A stretch of DNA of 57,848 bases. It comes from Lachnospiraceae bacterium (GTDB lineage: Bacteria > Bacillota > Clostridia > Lachnospirales > Lachnospiraceae). Below the pieces are notes generated by a model. That model saw only the letters and a program-made list of their open reading frames with translations. It made no database searches and had not been told where the DNA came from. The stretch's first letter is position 1; every line of letters begins with the position of its first letter. The position numbers and the translations under genes are program-made. Shown in pieces: positions 1 to 8,203 of this stretch. The stretch is from positions 1 to 57,848 of the forward strand of contig JAFUQM010000030.1 of assembly GCA_017472325.1 (NCBI GenBank), given 5' to 3'.

Positions 1-26
1 TGCTCTACCAACTGAGCTATCTGGGC
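1..26 (-). tRNA. tRNA 5' part, probably tRNA-Phe (cut by window edge)
   Basis: The reverse strand reads a tRNA 5' half: acceptor strand GCCCAGA, then TA, then D-arm GCTC-AGTTGGTA-GAGC. The anticodon lies beyond the window edge, so the identity is inferred. This 5' half resembles bacterial tRNA-Phe, but other tRNAs share the D-arm. Confidence 0.75.
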
Positions 27-131
27 ATATATGTATGTCCTCACGAACGTATAAATTTTACGATATTATGGATTTATTGTCAAGTATAATATTTATTATT
101 TTGCAGTTCAAAAAATTTTTTCAAAAATTAC

Positions 132-175
132 TTGACCTGTCGTAGTAATTGTGTTACAGTGATTTTACTACGACA
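132..175 (+). promoter_or_regulatory. Promoter and operator of the padR operon
   Basis: A TTGACC -35 (132-137) and a TACAGT -10 (155-160) are 17 bp apart. A perfect 11-bp inverted repeat brackets the -10: TGTCGTAGTAA at 138-148 and TTACTACGACA at 165-175. A partial direct copy (ACTACTACAGACGT, 181-194) follows. PadR proteins commonly repress their own promoter, so this is probably the autoregulatory operator. Confidence 0.7.
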
Positions 176-207
176 GACGTACTACTACAGACGTTATAGT
201 CAAAGTT

Positions 208-281
208 CCAAACGTCGGCGCGTTTCACAAGTCGTCTTATTGGACCAAGAAACATGCTCTGCAAGTTTCACACAAACTAAA
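208..281. repeat. Copy of the 37-bp hairpin repeat (one good unit, one degenerate)
   Basis: The unit starting CCAAACG at 208 has the same layout as the tandem array at 36566-36787, including the CTTATTGGACC segment. A decayed second unit begins exactly 37 bp later at 245. It lies in the padR 5' leader, with its better-folding strand antisense to that transcript. Confidence 0.6.
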
Positions 282-299
282 TAAGAAGGGATGGATTGC

Positions 300-626
300 A
301 TGATTAGTAGCGATGTAATACGCGGTTACAACGATACAATTATTCTTTATTTACTGTTAGAAGAGCCATCCTATGGTTACGAGATTTCCAAACAGATACG
401 TACTTTATCTGACGAAATGTACATCATCAAAGAAACAACTCTATATTCCGCTTTCTCACGTTTAGAGACAAACGGATATATTGAGTCCTTTTACGGAGAT
501 GAGACAAACGGAAAGAGAAGAACGTATTACCGTATTACCAGTGCCGGTCGGAAATACTACGAGGAAAAATGTAACGAATGGGAAATCACAAAACAGGTTG
601 TTGAAAAATTTATCAAACAAAGTTAG
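300..626 (+). CDS. PadR family transcriptional regulator
   Basis: This 108-residue protein is a single winged-helix PadR domain with the short C-terminal helix of the small PadR class. Its N-terminus contains the typical LLLEEPSYGYEISKQI stretch, and the wing carries GKRRTYYRIT near residues 72-81. ATG 300 is preferred over ATG 291 because the AGAAGGG ribosome site ends only at 290. Fifteen bases after the stop comes a HAAS-domain membrane protein, the usual PadR partner. The inverted repeat over its promoter suggests autorepression. The inducing signal is unknown; related PadR/HAAS pairs are often linked to cell-envelope or antimicrobial stress. Confidence 0.88.
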   Translation: MISSDVIRGYNDTIILYLLLEEPSYGYEISKQIRTLSDEMYIIKETTLYSAFSRLETNGYIESFYGDETNGKRRTYYRITSAGRKYYEEKCNEWEITKQVVEKFIKQS

Positions 627-640
627 AGGAGAAATGATTT

Positions 641-1618
641 ATGGAGACTATTAAAACGTATTTAGAAAACATGTTTATGCACTTACCTGATACACACGAA
701 GTATCCAAAGCAAAAGCAGAGCTTTTATCTATGATGGAAGACAAATACAATGAATTAAAATCCGAAGGAAAAAGCGAAAACGAAGCAGTTGGTATTGTTA
801 TTTCCGAATTCGGCAATCTAGAAGAGCTTGCATCCACACTCGGACTCCAGCAATATATAACAGGCGAAGTTCCTTCCGCAACCAAAAAGGTAAGTTTGGA
901 TGATGCCAAACGCTATATTGATATTTGTAACAAAAGTGGCATCCGTACTGCACTCGGTGTTATGCTATGTATTCTTTGTCCAGTACCACTTCTGATTCTA
1001 GGTGGTTTGACAGAAATAGGTACTTATAACGAAAATATTTTAGGAACAATTGGCATCGTACTTCTTCTTGCTATTATTGCTATTGCTGTTGCTATTTTCA
1101 TTATGAATGATTCTTTTACAGAGAATTTCAAATACATAAAAAAAGAACCTGTACAACTTGATTATCAAACACAGCAGTTTGTTAAAAAAGAACAGGAAGT
1201 CACAAAAACAACTAACACACTGTATATGACCATCGGTGTTATGCTTTATATTATCTCTGTAATCCCTGTCATCATTTTGGGCATTATGACATCAGTAAAC
1301 GGCTTTACCGGTGCTTGCGCAGTTGTTCTTACACTCATTCTTGTCAGCATTGCTACATTCCTTTGCATTGTTGCTGATGAGAGAAAAGAAAGCTATCAGT
1401 CACTTTTAGGAGAAGGCAAGTTTGCAAATAAATCAAAAACAAAAACCTTAAATGACAAAGTACAGGCAATCTACTGGCCTATCATTACCTGCATCTATCT
1501 TGGATATTCCTTCTGGACATTCGACTGGGGCAGAAGCTGGATTATTTGGCCTGTTGCAGGTGTATTATCTGGCGCTATTTCTGCAATTTGCAATTTAGTA
1601 GATAAAAAGGCAGAGTAA
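641..1618 (+). CDS. HAAS-domain (DUF1700-like) integral membrane protein
   Basis: The N-terminal 70 residues form a helical cytoplasmic HAAS-type domain (ending SEFGNLEELASTLGL). About six hydrophobic segments follow, with the first pair near 103-155, a second pair after a charged stretch, and a last pair near the C-terminus. GAGGAG lies just upstream of ATG 641. It overlaps nothing and is co-transcribed with the padR gene before it. HAAS proteins are thought to act as membrane sensors or partners of PadR regulators; their biochemical activity is not established. A second padR/HAAS pair occurs at 32339-33708 with a different sequence. Confidence 0.8.
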   Translation: METIKTYLENMFMHLPDTHEVSKAKAELLSMMEDKYNELKSEGKSENEAVGIVISEFGNLEELASTLGLQQYITGEVPSATKKVSLDDAKRYIDICNKSGIRTALGVMLCILCPVPLLILGGLTEIGTYNENILGTIGIVLLLAIIAIAVAIFIMNDSFTENFKYIKKEPVQLDYQTQQFVKKEQEVTKTTNTLYMTIGVMLYIISVIPVIILGIMTSVNGFTGACAVVLTLILVSIATFLCIVADERKESYQSLLGEGKFANKSKTKTLNDKVQAIYWPIITCIYLGYSFWTFDWGRSWIIWPVAGVLSGAISAICNLVDKKAE

Positions 1619-1637
1619 TTTTCAAGAATGTCTTATT

Positions 1638-1730
1638 CTCGTTCTTGCTTAACGCTTTGCATAAGTGTATACTATCTAAGGCGCAAGCCGGACGAGAATG
1701 CATTCCATCAGACGCAAAGGAGTATACACT
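1638..1730 (+). promoter_or_regulatory. Structured leader that can hide the RBS of the permease gene
   Basis: Two inverted repeats are visible. CTCGT..CTTGC (1638-1648) faces GCAAG..ACGAG (1683-1696). AGTGTATACT (1664-1673) is the exact complement of AGTATACACT (1721-1730), which overlaps the end of the AAGGAG ribosome site and touches the start codon. The two hairpins overlap in space, so they could be alternatives. No known riboswitch class is recognised. Confidence 0.4.
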
Positions 1731-2927
1731 ATGTACAAGAAATTCATCCACTTTTTCAAACAGGACGCCGTATTTACAATCTCGCTCATATTAGCAGTTA
1801 TTTCCTGCTTTTTTGTTCAACCAAGCGCAGAATATATCGGCTATATTGATTTTCGTGTACTAGCACTACTTTTCTGTCTGATGACAGTGATTGGCGGTTA
1901 TTCCAACATTGGATTTTTTCATAAGCTCGGGAAAACTTTATTAAACAAAGCAGCTTCTATACGTTCGCTTGCTGCTGTGTTGGTTTTCCTGTGCTTTTTT
2001 TCTTCTATGGTCATTACTAATGACGTTGCACTCATTACATTTGTCCCATTTACCATTTTAATTCTGAATATGATTCACAGAAATGATAAACTGATTCTCT
2101 TAATAGTACTTGAAACCATTGCTGCCAATTTAGGAAGCATGCTGACTCCACTTGGCAATCCACAGAATCTGTATCTATATACTATTTCTGGAATGAATCT
2201 TGGAGAATTCGTATTAACGCTGCTTCCCTATACAGCAATTTCCTTCCTGCTTCTTGCTATCTTAATCTGGAGATTTCCAAAAGAAGCCGTTTCTATCGAA
2301 TTAGACGAAGATGACACAAGTGTCATTTCTAAGGGTAAACTTATTATCTACACAGGGTTATTCCTACTTTGTCTTCTTGTTGTATTACATATATTCCCTT
2401 TCCAACTTGTACTTGCTATCGTCTTTATCGTTATGCTGTTTACAGACAGGAAAGTATTATATAGCGTAGATTACATTCTGCTGCTCACCTTTGTATGCTT
2501 CTTTATTTTTATTGGAAATATGAAGAATATTCCCGCAGTACATACACTGTTATCACAGATCATATCTGGACACGAATTTGCAAGCGGTGTGTTGGCAAGT
2601 CAGTGCATCAGCAATGTTCCTGCTGCCATTTTATTGTCTGGCTTTACAACAGAAATTGCACCACTCTTAATCGGTGTGAATGTAGGCGGACTTGGAACAC
2701 TCATTGCTTCCCTTGCCAGTCTGATTTCTTACAAATATTACACCAAAGCAATCAGTACATCTTCCACTACAATTCACAACACCAAAACAAGCAGCCCACT
2801 CACGCAGACTGCCTCTTTATCCACACCAAATACTTCCGGACGCTATATGTATATCTTCACTGCATATAACGTGCTATTTCTTGCTATTTTAGTTGTGGCA
2901 TATTATTTACTTACTCTGCTTCCATAA
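1731..2927 (+). CDS. SLC13/ArsB-like anion permease
   Basis: A 398-residue polytopic membrane protein with roughly ten hydrophobic segments. It resembles the ArsB/NhaD/CitM ion-transporter superfamily: MVITNDVALITFVPF (about residues 95-110) and LGSMLTPLGNPQNLYLY match the conserved re-entrant loop motifs (TNDVAL and GNPQN), and SQCISNVPAAILLSG matches the second repeat. Start 1731 is chosen because AAAGGAG precedes it by a normal distance; an in-frame ATG at 1698 has none. The substrate cannot be read from sequence. Its 3' end overlaps the convergent alpha-galactosidase gene by 17 bp. Confidence 0.75.
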   Translation: MYKKFIHFFKQDAVFTISLILAVISCFFVQPSAEYIGYIDFRVLALLFCLMTVIGGYSNIGFFHKLGKTLLNKAASIRSLAAVLVFLCFFSSMVITNDVALITFVPFTILILNMIHRNDKLILLIVLETIAANLGSMLTPLGNPQNLYLYTISGMNLGEFVLTLLPYTAISFLLLAILIWRFPKEAVSIELDEDDTSVISKGKLIIYTGLFLLCLLVVLHIFPFQLVLAIVFIVMLFTDRKVLYSVDYILLLTFVCFFIFIGNMKNIPAVHTLLSQIISGHEFASGVLASQCISNVPAAILLSGFTTEIAPLLIGVNVGGLGTLIASLASLISYKYYTKAISTSSTTIHNTKTSSPLTQTASLSTPNTSGRYMYIFTAYNVLFLAILVVAYYLLTLLP

Positions 2928-5304
2928 AATAAATACGGGAGCCAAAATCCTGAAAATAACGTACCTGGTCATCATATCCTGTACCTGCAAAAGCTTGTTT
3001 TAAGCGTACTCCATTATACATCAGTGTATCGCCATATGCATGTAGGTCTTCTTTTTCTCCATCCATCTTCACAAATTTTGCAATCATATTGTGAAGCAAC
3101 GAATCTTGTTTTACATGGATAGGTGCTACTGTATTGACCAAATCACCAAATTCTTTGACATTGTATTTTAATTCTCTATTGTAAAAATGGTATTCTGCAT
3201 CTGGAAGAAGTCCTTTGGCTTTGTAATAATGGTACCTGCTGTTTGGTACAACAAGTTTCTGCATTAAGAAACCAACTGCCTTTTTGCCATCCTGTGATAC
3301 GCAGGTCCATTCCATACAATTTCCTTCACCATTTTCCAGACAGCTTCCTGCATTATAGTTGCCATTCACACGAAAACTTCTGCCTCTGTAGAAATTACCT
3401 GTCTGCAGTACTTCTCTCCACTCTTTGTAAAGTGCAATCTGCTGTTTTATAATTTCAATTTCTTCACTCTTCATATCGCAGAAATTACATTCATATCCGC
3501 ATACACCAAAACTTGCAACATTAAATCGTGTCTCTAATGGTGTAATACGAAGTGTCTGATGATTCGGACAGGAAGATACATGCGCACTTACCACCGACAT
3601 TGGATAACCATAGCTATACCCATTCTGAATCTCTGCACGACACAGAGCATCTGTATCATCACTTGCCCAAATCTGTGGAAAATAGCAAAGAATTCCTAAA
3701 TCAAATCTGTTACCACCTGCTGCACAGCCTTCAAATAAAATATGTGGAAAACGTTCTGTCAGTTCCTTCATACAACGGTATAAGCCCATCATATAACGGT
3801 GTGCGACTTCTCCCTGACGCTGTGCAGGCAGAGAATCTGAAAAATAATCCGTAAAGGTACGGTTCATGTCCCACTTTACATAAGCGATATCTGCCGAAGA
3901 AAATACTTCACTCATCTTTGTAATCACATAATCCTGAACTTCTGTCTTAGTCAAGTCCAGAATTCTTTGATTACGTCCTTCTGAATGTCCTTTGCCTGGA
4001 ATCTGCAATACCCAGTCAGGATGCGCTTCATACAGACGACTCTTAACATTAATCATCTCCGGCTCTACCCAGATGCCAAGTTCCAAACCAAGCGCTTTTA
4101 CTTTCTCGCATAATCCTGCAATACCACCTGGTAATTTTTTCTTATTCACGTCCCAGTCGCCAAGAGAACTGGTATCGTCATTTCTCTCACCAAACCAGCC
4201 ATCATCCATAACAAATAGTTCAATTCCGGCATCCTTACCTGCTTTGGCAAGATTCAATAATTTTCTTTCATTAATATCAAAATAAGATGCTTCCCAGCTA
4301 TTTAACAATACTGGCCTTATTTTGTTTTTCCATTCACCTCTGACAATGTGTTGCCTGACAAACTGATGCATATGTCCACTCATGCCATTAAAGCCCTTGC
4401 AGGAATATGTCATCACAGCCTCCGGTGTTTCAAAGTTTTCGCCTGGCTCTAATACAAAACAGAACGACTGTGGATTAATACCAGTTACTATTCTCGTCTT
4501 ACCAAAGCTACTAACTTCTACTGCTTCATAATGGTTTCCGCTATATATCAAGTTAAAACCATAGCACTCGCCATAATCTTCTGATGTCTCTGCTTTACTT
4601 AACATGACAAATGGATTAGAACGATTCGAAGAGGTTCCCGTGTAAGAAGAATTCACATGCTTTCCAGCAGTTACACGCACATCATTGCGTCTCATCTCTC
4701 TTGCCCATGCCCCATTAAATGTTGTAAACACATAGTCTGGTGTATCAAAATCAATCTGCATACTAAGCAATCTTAATAATTTTACAGTTTCGCCGCTGTC
4801 ATTTAAGAGTTTTGCTCTTCTTGTAATAACGTCACAATCTGGATACACATTATAATATAACTCAAGAGTCAAATCATACTCTTTATCACGCAATGTCACA
4901 CAAAGTTCTTCTACTTTTCCTTCTTCATCATAAGAACCTGGTAATGTAGTAAACTCTGTTTTTCCTTCCCGAATTTCTGCTTTTTCAAATAGAAAATCCG
5001 AAGTATAGCTGCCATCTGCATGCACAACTTCAATAAACGGCTCGCGAATATCGCCTTTTCCATAAGAGGACATCTCTAAACGGATGTCCTCAAGGGAAAA
5101 GTTTTTATGTTCATCATCATATACATTCAAATTACCCGGTGCAAAAGCCTGCTTCTCTACCAATGCCTGTGCCGACTCTTCTGAACAAATGGTAATTTTA
5201 CGCCCATAATAAAGGTGCTGTAAATGCCCCGTCTCCATGACTTGAAAAGAATAAGTCGTATTTGCTGTATTCAGTACAAAACACTGATTATATCTTTGTA
5301 TCAT
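2911..5304 (-). CDS. aga: GH36 alpha-galactosidase
   Basis: At 797 residues this is a full-length cytoplasmic GH36 alpha-galactosidase that releases terminal alpha-1,6-galactose from melibiose, raffinose or stachyose. The nucleophile is Asp479 in YVKWDMNR and the acid/base is in the ASDDTDA motif (Asp549), spaced as in characterised group I enzymes. FVMDDGWFGERNDD marks the start of the TIM barrel. No signal peptide is present. AAGGGGG lies before ATG. It is the last gene of a five-gene unit (tetR, GH2, GT28-like, GPH transporter, aga), which implies uptake and intracellular cleavage of galactosides. Confidence 0.93.
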   Translation of the reverse strand: MIQRYNQCFVLNTANTTYSFQVMETGHLQHLYYGRKITICSEESAQALVEKQAFAPGNLNVYDDEHKNFSLEDIRLEMSSYGKGDIREPFIEVVHADGSYTSDFLFEKAEIREGKTEFTTLPGSYDEEGKVEELCVTLRDKEYDLTLELYYNVYPDCDVITRRAKLLNDSGETVKLLRLLSMQIDFDTPDYVFTTFNGAWAREMRRNDVRVTAGKHVNSSYTGTSSNRSNPFVMLSKAETSEDYGECYGFNLIYSGNHYEAVEVSSFGKTRIVTGINPQSFCFVLEPGENFETPEAVMTYSCKGFNGMSGHMHQFVRQHIVRGEWKNKIRPVLLNSWEASYFDINERKLLNLAKAGKDAGIELFVMDDGWFGERNDDTSSLGDWDVNKKKLPGGIAGLCEKVKALGLELGIWVEPEMINVKSRLYEAHPDWVLQIPGKGHSEGRNQRILDLTKTEVQDYVITKMSEVFSSADIAYVKWDMNRTFTDYFSDSLPAQRQGEVAHRYMMGLYRCMKELTERFPHILFEGCAAGGNRFDLGILCYFPQIWASDDTDALCRAEIQNGYSYGYPMSVVSAHVSSCPNHQTLRITPLETRFNVASFGVCGYECNFCDMKSEEIEIIKQQIALYKEWREVLQTGNFYRGRSFRVNGNYNAGSCLENGEGNCMEWTCVSQDGKKAVGFLMQKLVVPNSRYHYYKAKGLLPDAEYHFYNRELKYNVKEFGDLVNTVAPIHVKQDSLLHNMIAKFVKMDGEKEDLHAYGDTLMYNGVRLKQAFAGTGYDDQVRYFQDFGSRIYFMEAE

Positions 5305-5327
5305 GCTTTCCCCCTTGCTACGTACCT

Positions 5328-6623
5328 CTATGCACGTCTAGCTTTTATGATATCTGTCAATTCTTGTAATTTTTCATCTGTTAAAATATATTTCATCTTA
5401 AATATAATTACACCAACAAGTAAAATCACAATTGGAATGATTGTCATAGACATACGAAGTCCAAGTCTTGAACTTTCTGCCAATACCCCTGCTCCAATTT
5501 CTGTTTCACTGATATGGAATACCTGTAATACCAGACCAGCAATAAATGCAGACACACCAGATGCCAATTTTACTACAAAAGTCTGCATTGAGAAGATAAC
5601 AGACTCATCACGGCGATTGTTCTTGTATTCGCCATAATCAACTGTATTTGCTAAGAATACAGTAACGATTACATTTAACATACCAATCGCAGCCATAATT
5701 AAAAATGCTGGAATCAGTAATAATACTACGTTCGTTGTTCCTGTAAAGGATAATACAAGAAGAACTGCGTATCCTGCAAATGCCATCCCAAAGCATGTGT
5801 AGAAAATCTTCATTGTACTCATAAATTTACGAAGCATTGGGAATAAAAGCATCATGGCAAGAATCTGGAATCCACCGCCTGCTGTATTAAATAAAGTATA
5901 ATTTCCTTCCCACTGCGCTGGACTAAAATCATATTTAAAGAAATAAATTACAAGGTTTGATGTAATATATAATGCTGTGTTTACTGCTACAATTGAGATA
6001 ACCAAACATGTAATGCAAATAAATGCTACAAAGATTGCTGCAACAATCATCGCAAGTCTGCTATAACCAAGACGCTCATATGTTGCGTCTGTACCGCCAC
6101 CTAAATGACCCAATGCAGATACTGCCATAACTGTGATAATAGAAATAACAGCAGAACCTACACCTGCACAGGAACGAGCCAATGCAGATAAACTTTCACG
6201 ATCCTTACCACTTTGTGTAAAAGCCGGAACCATTGACCAGTAAGGAATATCCATCATAGTGTATGTAACACCCCAAAGAATATAAGTAACTGCCGCGTAT
6301 GCAACCAAGCCGCCACCGGTTAGTGCTGGAGGTGCTGAAAACATTAGTACTAAGATAATCGCATTTGTAATCGTACCAAGCATAAGCCACGGACGAAATT
6401 TGCCCCATTTTGTCTTTGTTTTGGCTACTACAACACCCATAATTGGGTCGTTAAATGCGTCAAATACTCGTGCCGCAAGTAAGATTGCACCCATTGCTGC
6501 GGCGCTTACACCGAGAATATCCTGATAGTAATATAAAATATAACTTGCTGAGAGCATGTATACCATGTCTTTTCCGACAGCTCCCAAACCATAAGAAACT
6601 TTTTCTTTCATTGATAATTTCAT
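5328..6623 (-). CDS. GPH family (MelB/GusB-type) sugar:cation symporter
   Basis: A 431-residue protein with about twelve membrane helices. It has the glycoside-pentoside-hexuronide signature RVFDAFNDPIMG near residues 48-59, followed by TKTKWGKFRPWLM, the typical cytoplasmic loop. AAGGAG precedes the ATG. Only 23 bp separate it from aga, so it probably imports the galactoside that the GH36 and GH2 enzymes cut. Whether the coupling ion is sodium or proton, and the exact sugar, cannot be told from sequence. Confidence 0.88.
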   Translation of the reverse strand: MKLSMKEKVSYGLGAVGKDMVYMLSASYILYYYQDILGVSAAAMGAILLAARVFDAFNDPIMGVVVAKTKTKWGKFRPWLMLGTITNAIILVLMFSAPPALTGGGLVAYAAVTYILWGVTYTMMDIPYWSMVPAFTQSGKDRESLSALARSCAGVGSAVISIITVMAVSALGHLGGGTDATYERLGYSRLAMIVAAIFVAFICITCLVISIVAVNTALYITSNLVIYFFKYDFSPAQWEGNYTLFNTAGGGFQILAMMLLFPMLRKFMSTMKIFYTCFGMAFAGYAVLLVLSFTGTTNVVLLLIPAFLIMAAIGMLNVIVTVFLANTVDYGEYKNNRRDESVIFSMQTFVVKLASGVSAFIAGLVLQVFHISETEIGAGVLAESSRLGLRMSMTIIPIVILLVGVIIFKMKYILTDEKLQELTDIIKARRA

Positions 6624-6700
6624 TGTTCTTTTCTCCTTCCGCCTGCTTTTAATAATCTGCGTTCCATATGTTTACATGTGCAACTGATACACTCTGTATC

Positions 6701-8173
6701 CTACGCATTTCGCATCTTATTAGCCAGTTCTACTACTTTGTATGCACCATCATAAATACCAGCTTCTTTGTTTTTCACGATGGCATCACACATATCGCAC
6801 AACAGCGTTTTCTCTTTCATGAAGAGATCAATCATCTGTAATGTATGTGGTGTATCTGCGCATTCTAATGTACCATCACCAATTTCTGCTGAATGGATTG
6901 CACCCCATTGTTCGTGTCCACCAACTCTCTTGATGAACAGTTTTGGAACTGGATAGAAAGCAAGTTCACTTGGTTTTGTTACAAGCACATCACAGCTTCT
7001 CATTAAGAGGTTTGTACAGTACACTGCTTCAAAAATATTTGCATGATAGAAACCATGTACACCAGTAACTGGACCTGTCAGTGCGGCTTCACAGAATTTC
7101 TGTGTCTTGCCCCAGTCATCAAAATGTTCTGTTGATGCTGATGCCAGACCTGGAATTTCTTTTAGCAAATCATCCCATACGTTTTTATAATCACCTACGT
7201 TAACATAGAGAGCAGCTTCTTTTTTCACAATAGCTGGAAGCAATTCTTTGATAATTGCTGCAAAAATTTCTTTTTGTGCGCCAGCACCACCAATTGTAAG
7301 AAGGAAACGCATTGGCTCTCCTTTTTCTTTGCGGCTCTTTCTTGCTGCGCAGTCAGCTTCAATATTGCTTACAAGCTCATGGTCAATGTAATGACCTGTA
7401 TATAACAAATCTTCTGCTGGCATTGGATTTAACACATCTTTGCCCTGCATACCATTACAGATGCGGTAGCCCTGATATGCAAAATGCGTCTGTACCGTAT
7501 GAAGACTTCCCTCTGCAAAGTGAAGTGCCATTGGCCAGTTATCTGGAATTGCATTTACTACATTTTTCATACCTGCATGAATTGCCGCCTGTGCTGGCCA
7601 CACATGAGTTGCTACAACTGGAATATCTTTTGGTACATTTGCATATACCGGTGCCATCAACTCTGCATTCTTCTGATCAGCTGCATTATAGCTTAATTTA
7701 CGGAAGCCTTCATAATTCATTGGCTCCCATACAAGTTTATTAAACAGCTTGCTCTTTCCTGAGATTCTTGAACCAAGAGAATATAAATCATTCTGTGCGC
7801 TAATTACTTTTGTACATGTCGTATGTTTGTAAGAATTTAGGTCCATCCAATATGGTGTATATCCCATTGATTTTGCTGCTGATGCAATTGCCATTGAGAT
7901 ACGATAATGTCCGAATCCCATACGGATATTTCCTACAATAATGCCTTTTTCTCTGTCAAATTCTCCGGATGCTGCTTTTCCCTTCTCTAACACCTGTACA
8001 TCCATAACACCAAGTAAGTCTCCGATGTGTTCGTTTTTCTGAATGTTTACTGGATAAGAAACGTCTTTGTCATCACCAAATTTTTTGATGTTTTTCTTTT
8101 GCGTTTTTACCGCTTTATTGTAAACACTACTTGTCAATACATTACCAAAAATTACTTTTGATTTGTCTTTCAT
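6701..8173 (-). CDS. GT-B fold, GT28-like protein of unknown function
   Basis: This 490-residue soluble protein has a two-domain GT-B look. An N-terminal nucleotide-fold stretch GNIRMGFGHYRISMAIA resembles the glycine-rich loop of MGDG-synthase/MurG relatives. A C-terminal domain contains LLTIGGAGAQKE and then CDVLVTKPSELAFYP, the position where GT28 enzymes bind the sugar nucleotide. ATG 8173 is favoured over the upstream ATG 8194 because GGAGAGAGGG precedes it. It sits between the GH2 and transporter genes. The reaction is unknown: it may transfer sugar to a lipid, or be an intracellular partner in galactoside use. Confidence 0.6.
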   Translation of the reverse strand: MKDKSKVIFGNVLTSSVYNKAVKTQKKNIKKFGDDKDVSYPVNIQKNEHIGDLLGVMDVQVLEKGKAASGEFDREKGIIVGNIRMGFGHYRISMAIASAAKSMGYTPYWMDLNSYKHTTCTKVISAQNDLYSLGSRISGKSKLFNKLVWEPMNYEGFRKLSYNAADQKNAELMAPVYANVPKDIPVVATHVWPAQAAIHAGMKNVVNAIPDNWPMALHFAEGSLHTVQTHFAYQGYRICNGMQGKDVLNPMPAEDLLYTGHYIDHELVSNIEADCAARKSRKEKGEPMRFLLTIGGAGAQKEIFAAIIKELLPAIVKKEAALYVNVGDYKNVWDDLLKEIPGLASASTEHFDDWGKTQKFCEAALTGPVTGVHGFYHANIFEAVYCTNLLMRSCDVLVTKPSELAFYPVPKLFIKRVGGHEQWGAIHSAEIGDGTLECADTPHTLQMIDLFMKEKTLLCDMCDAIVKNKEAGIYDGAYKVVELANKMRNA

Positions 8174-8203
8174 TGATATACCCTCTCTCCACATATAGTC
8201 TAT

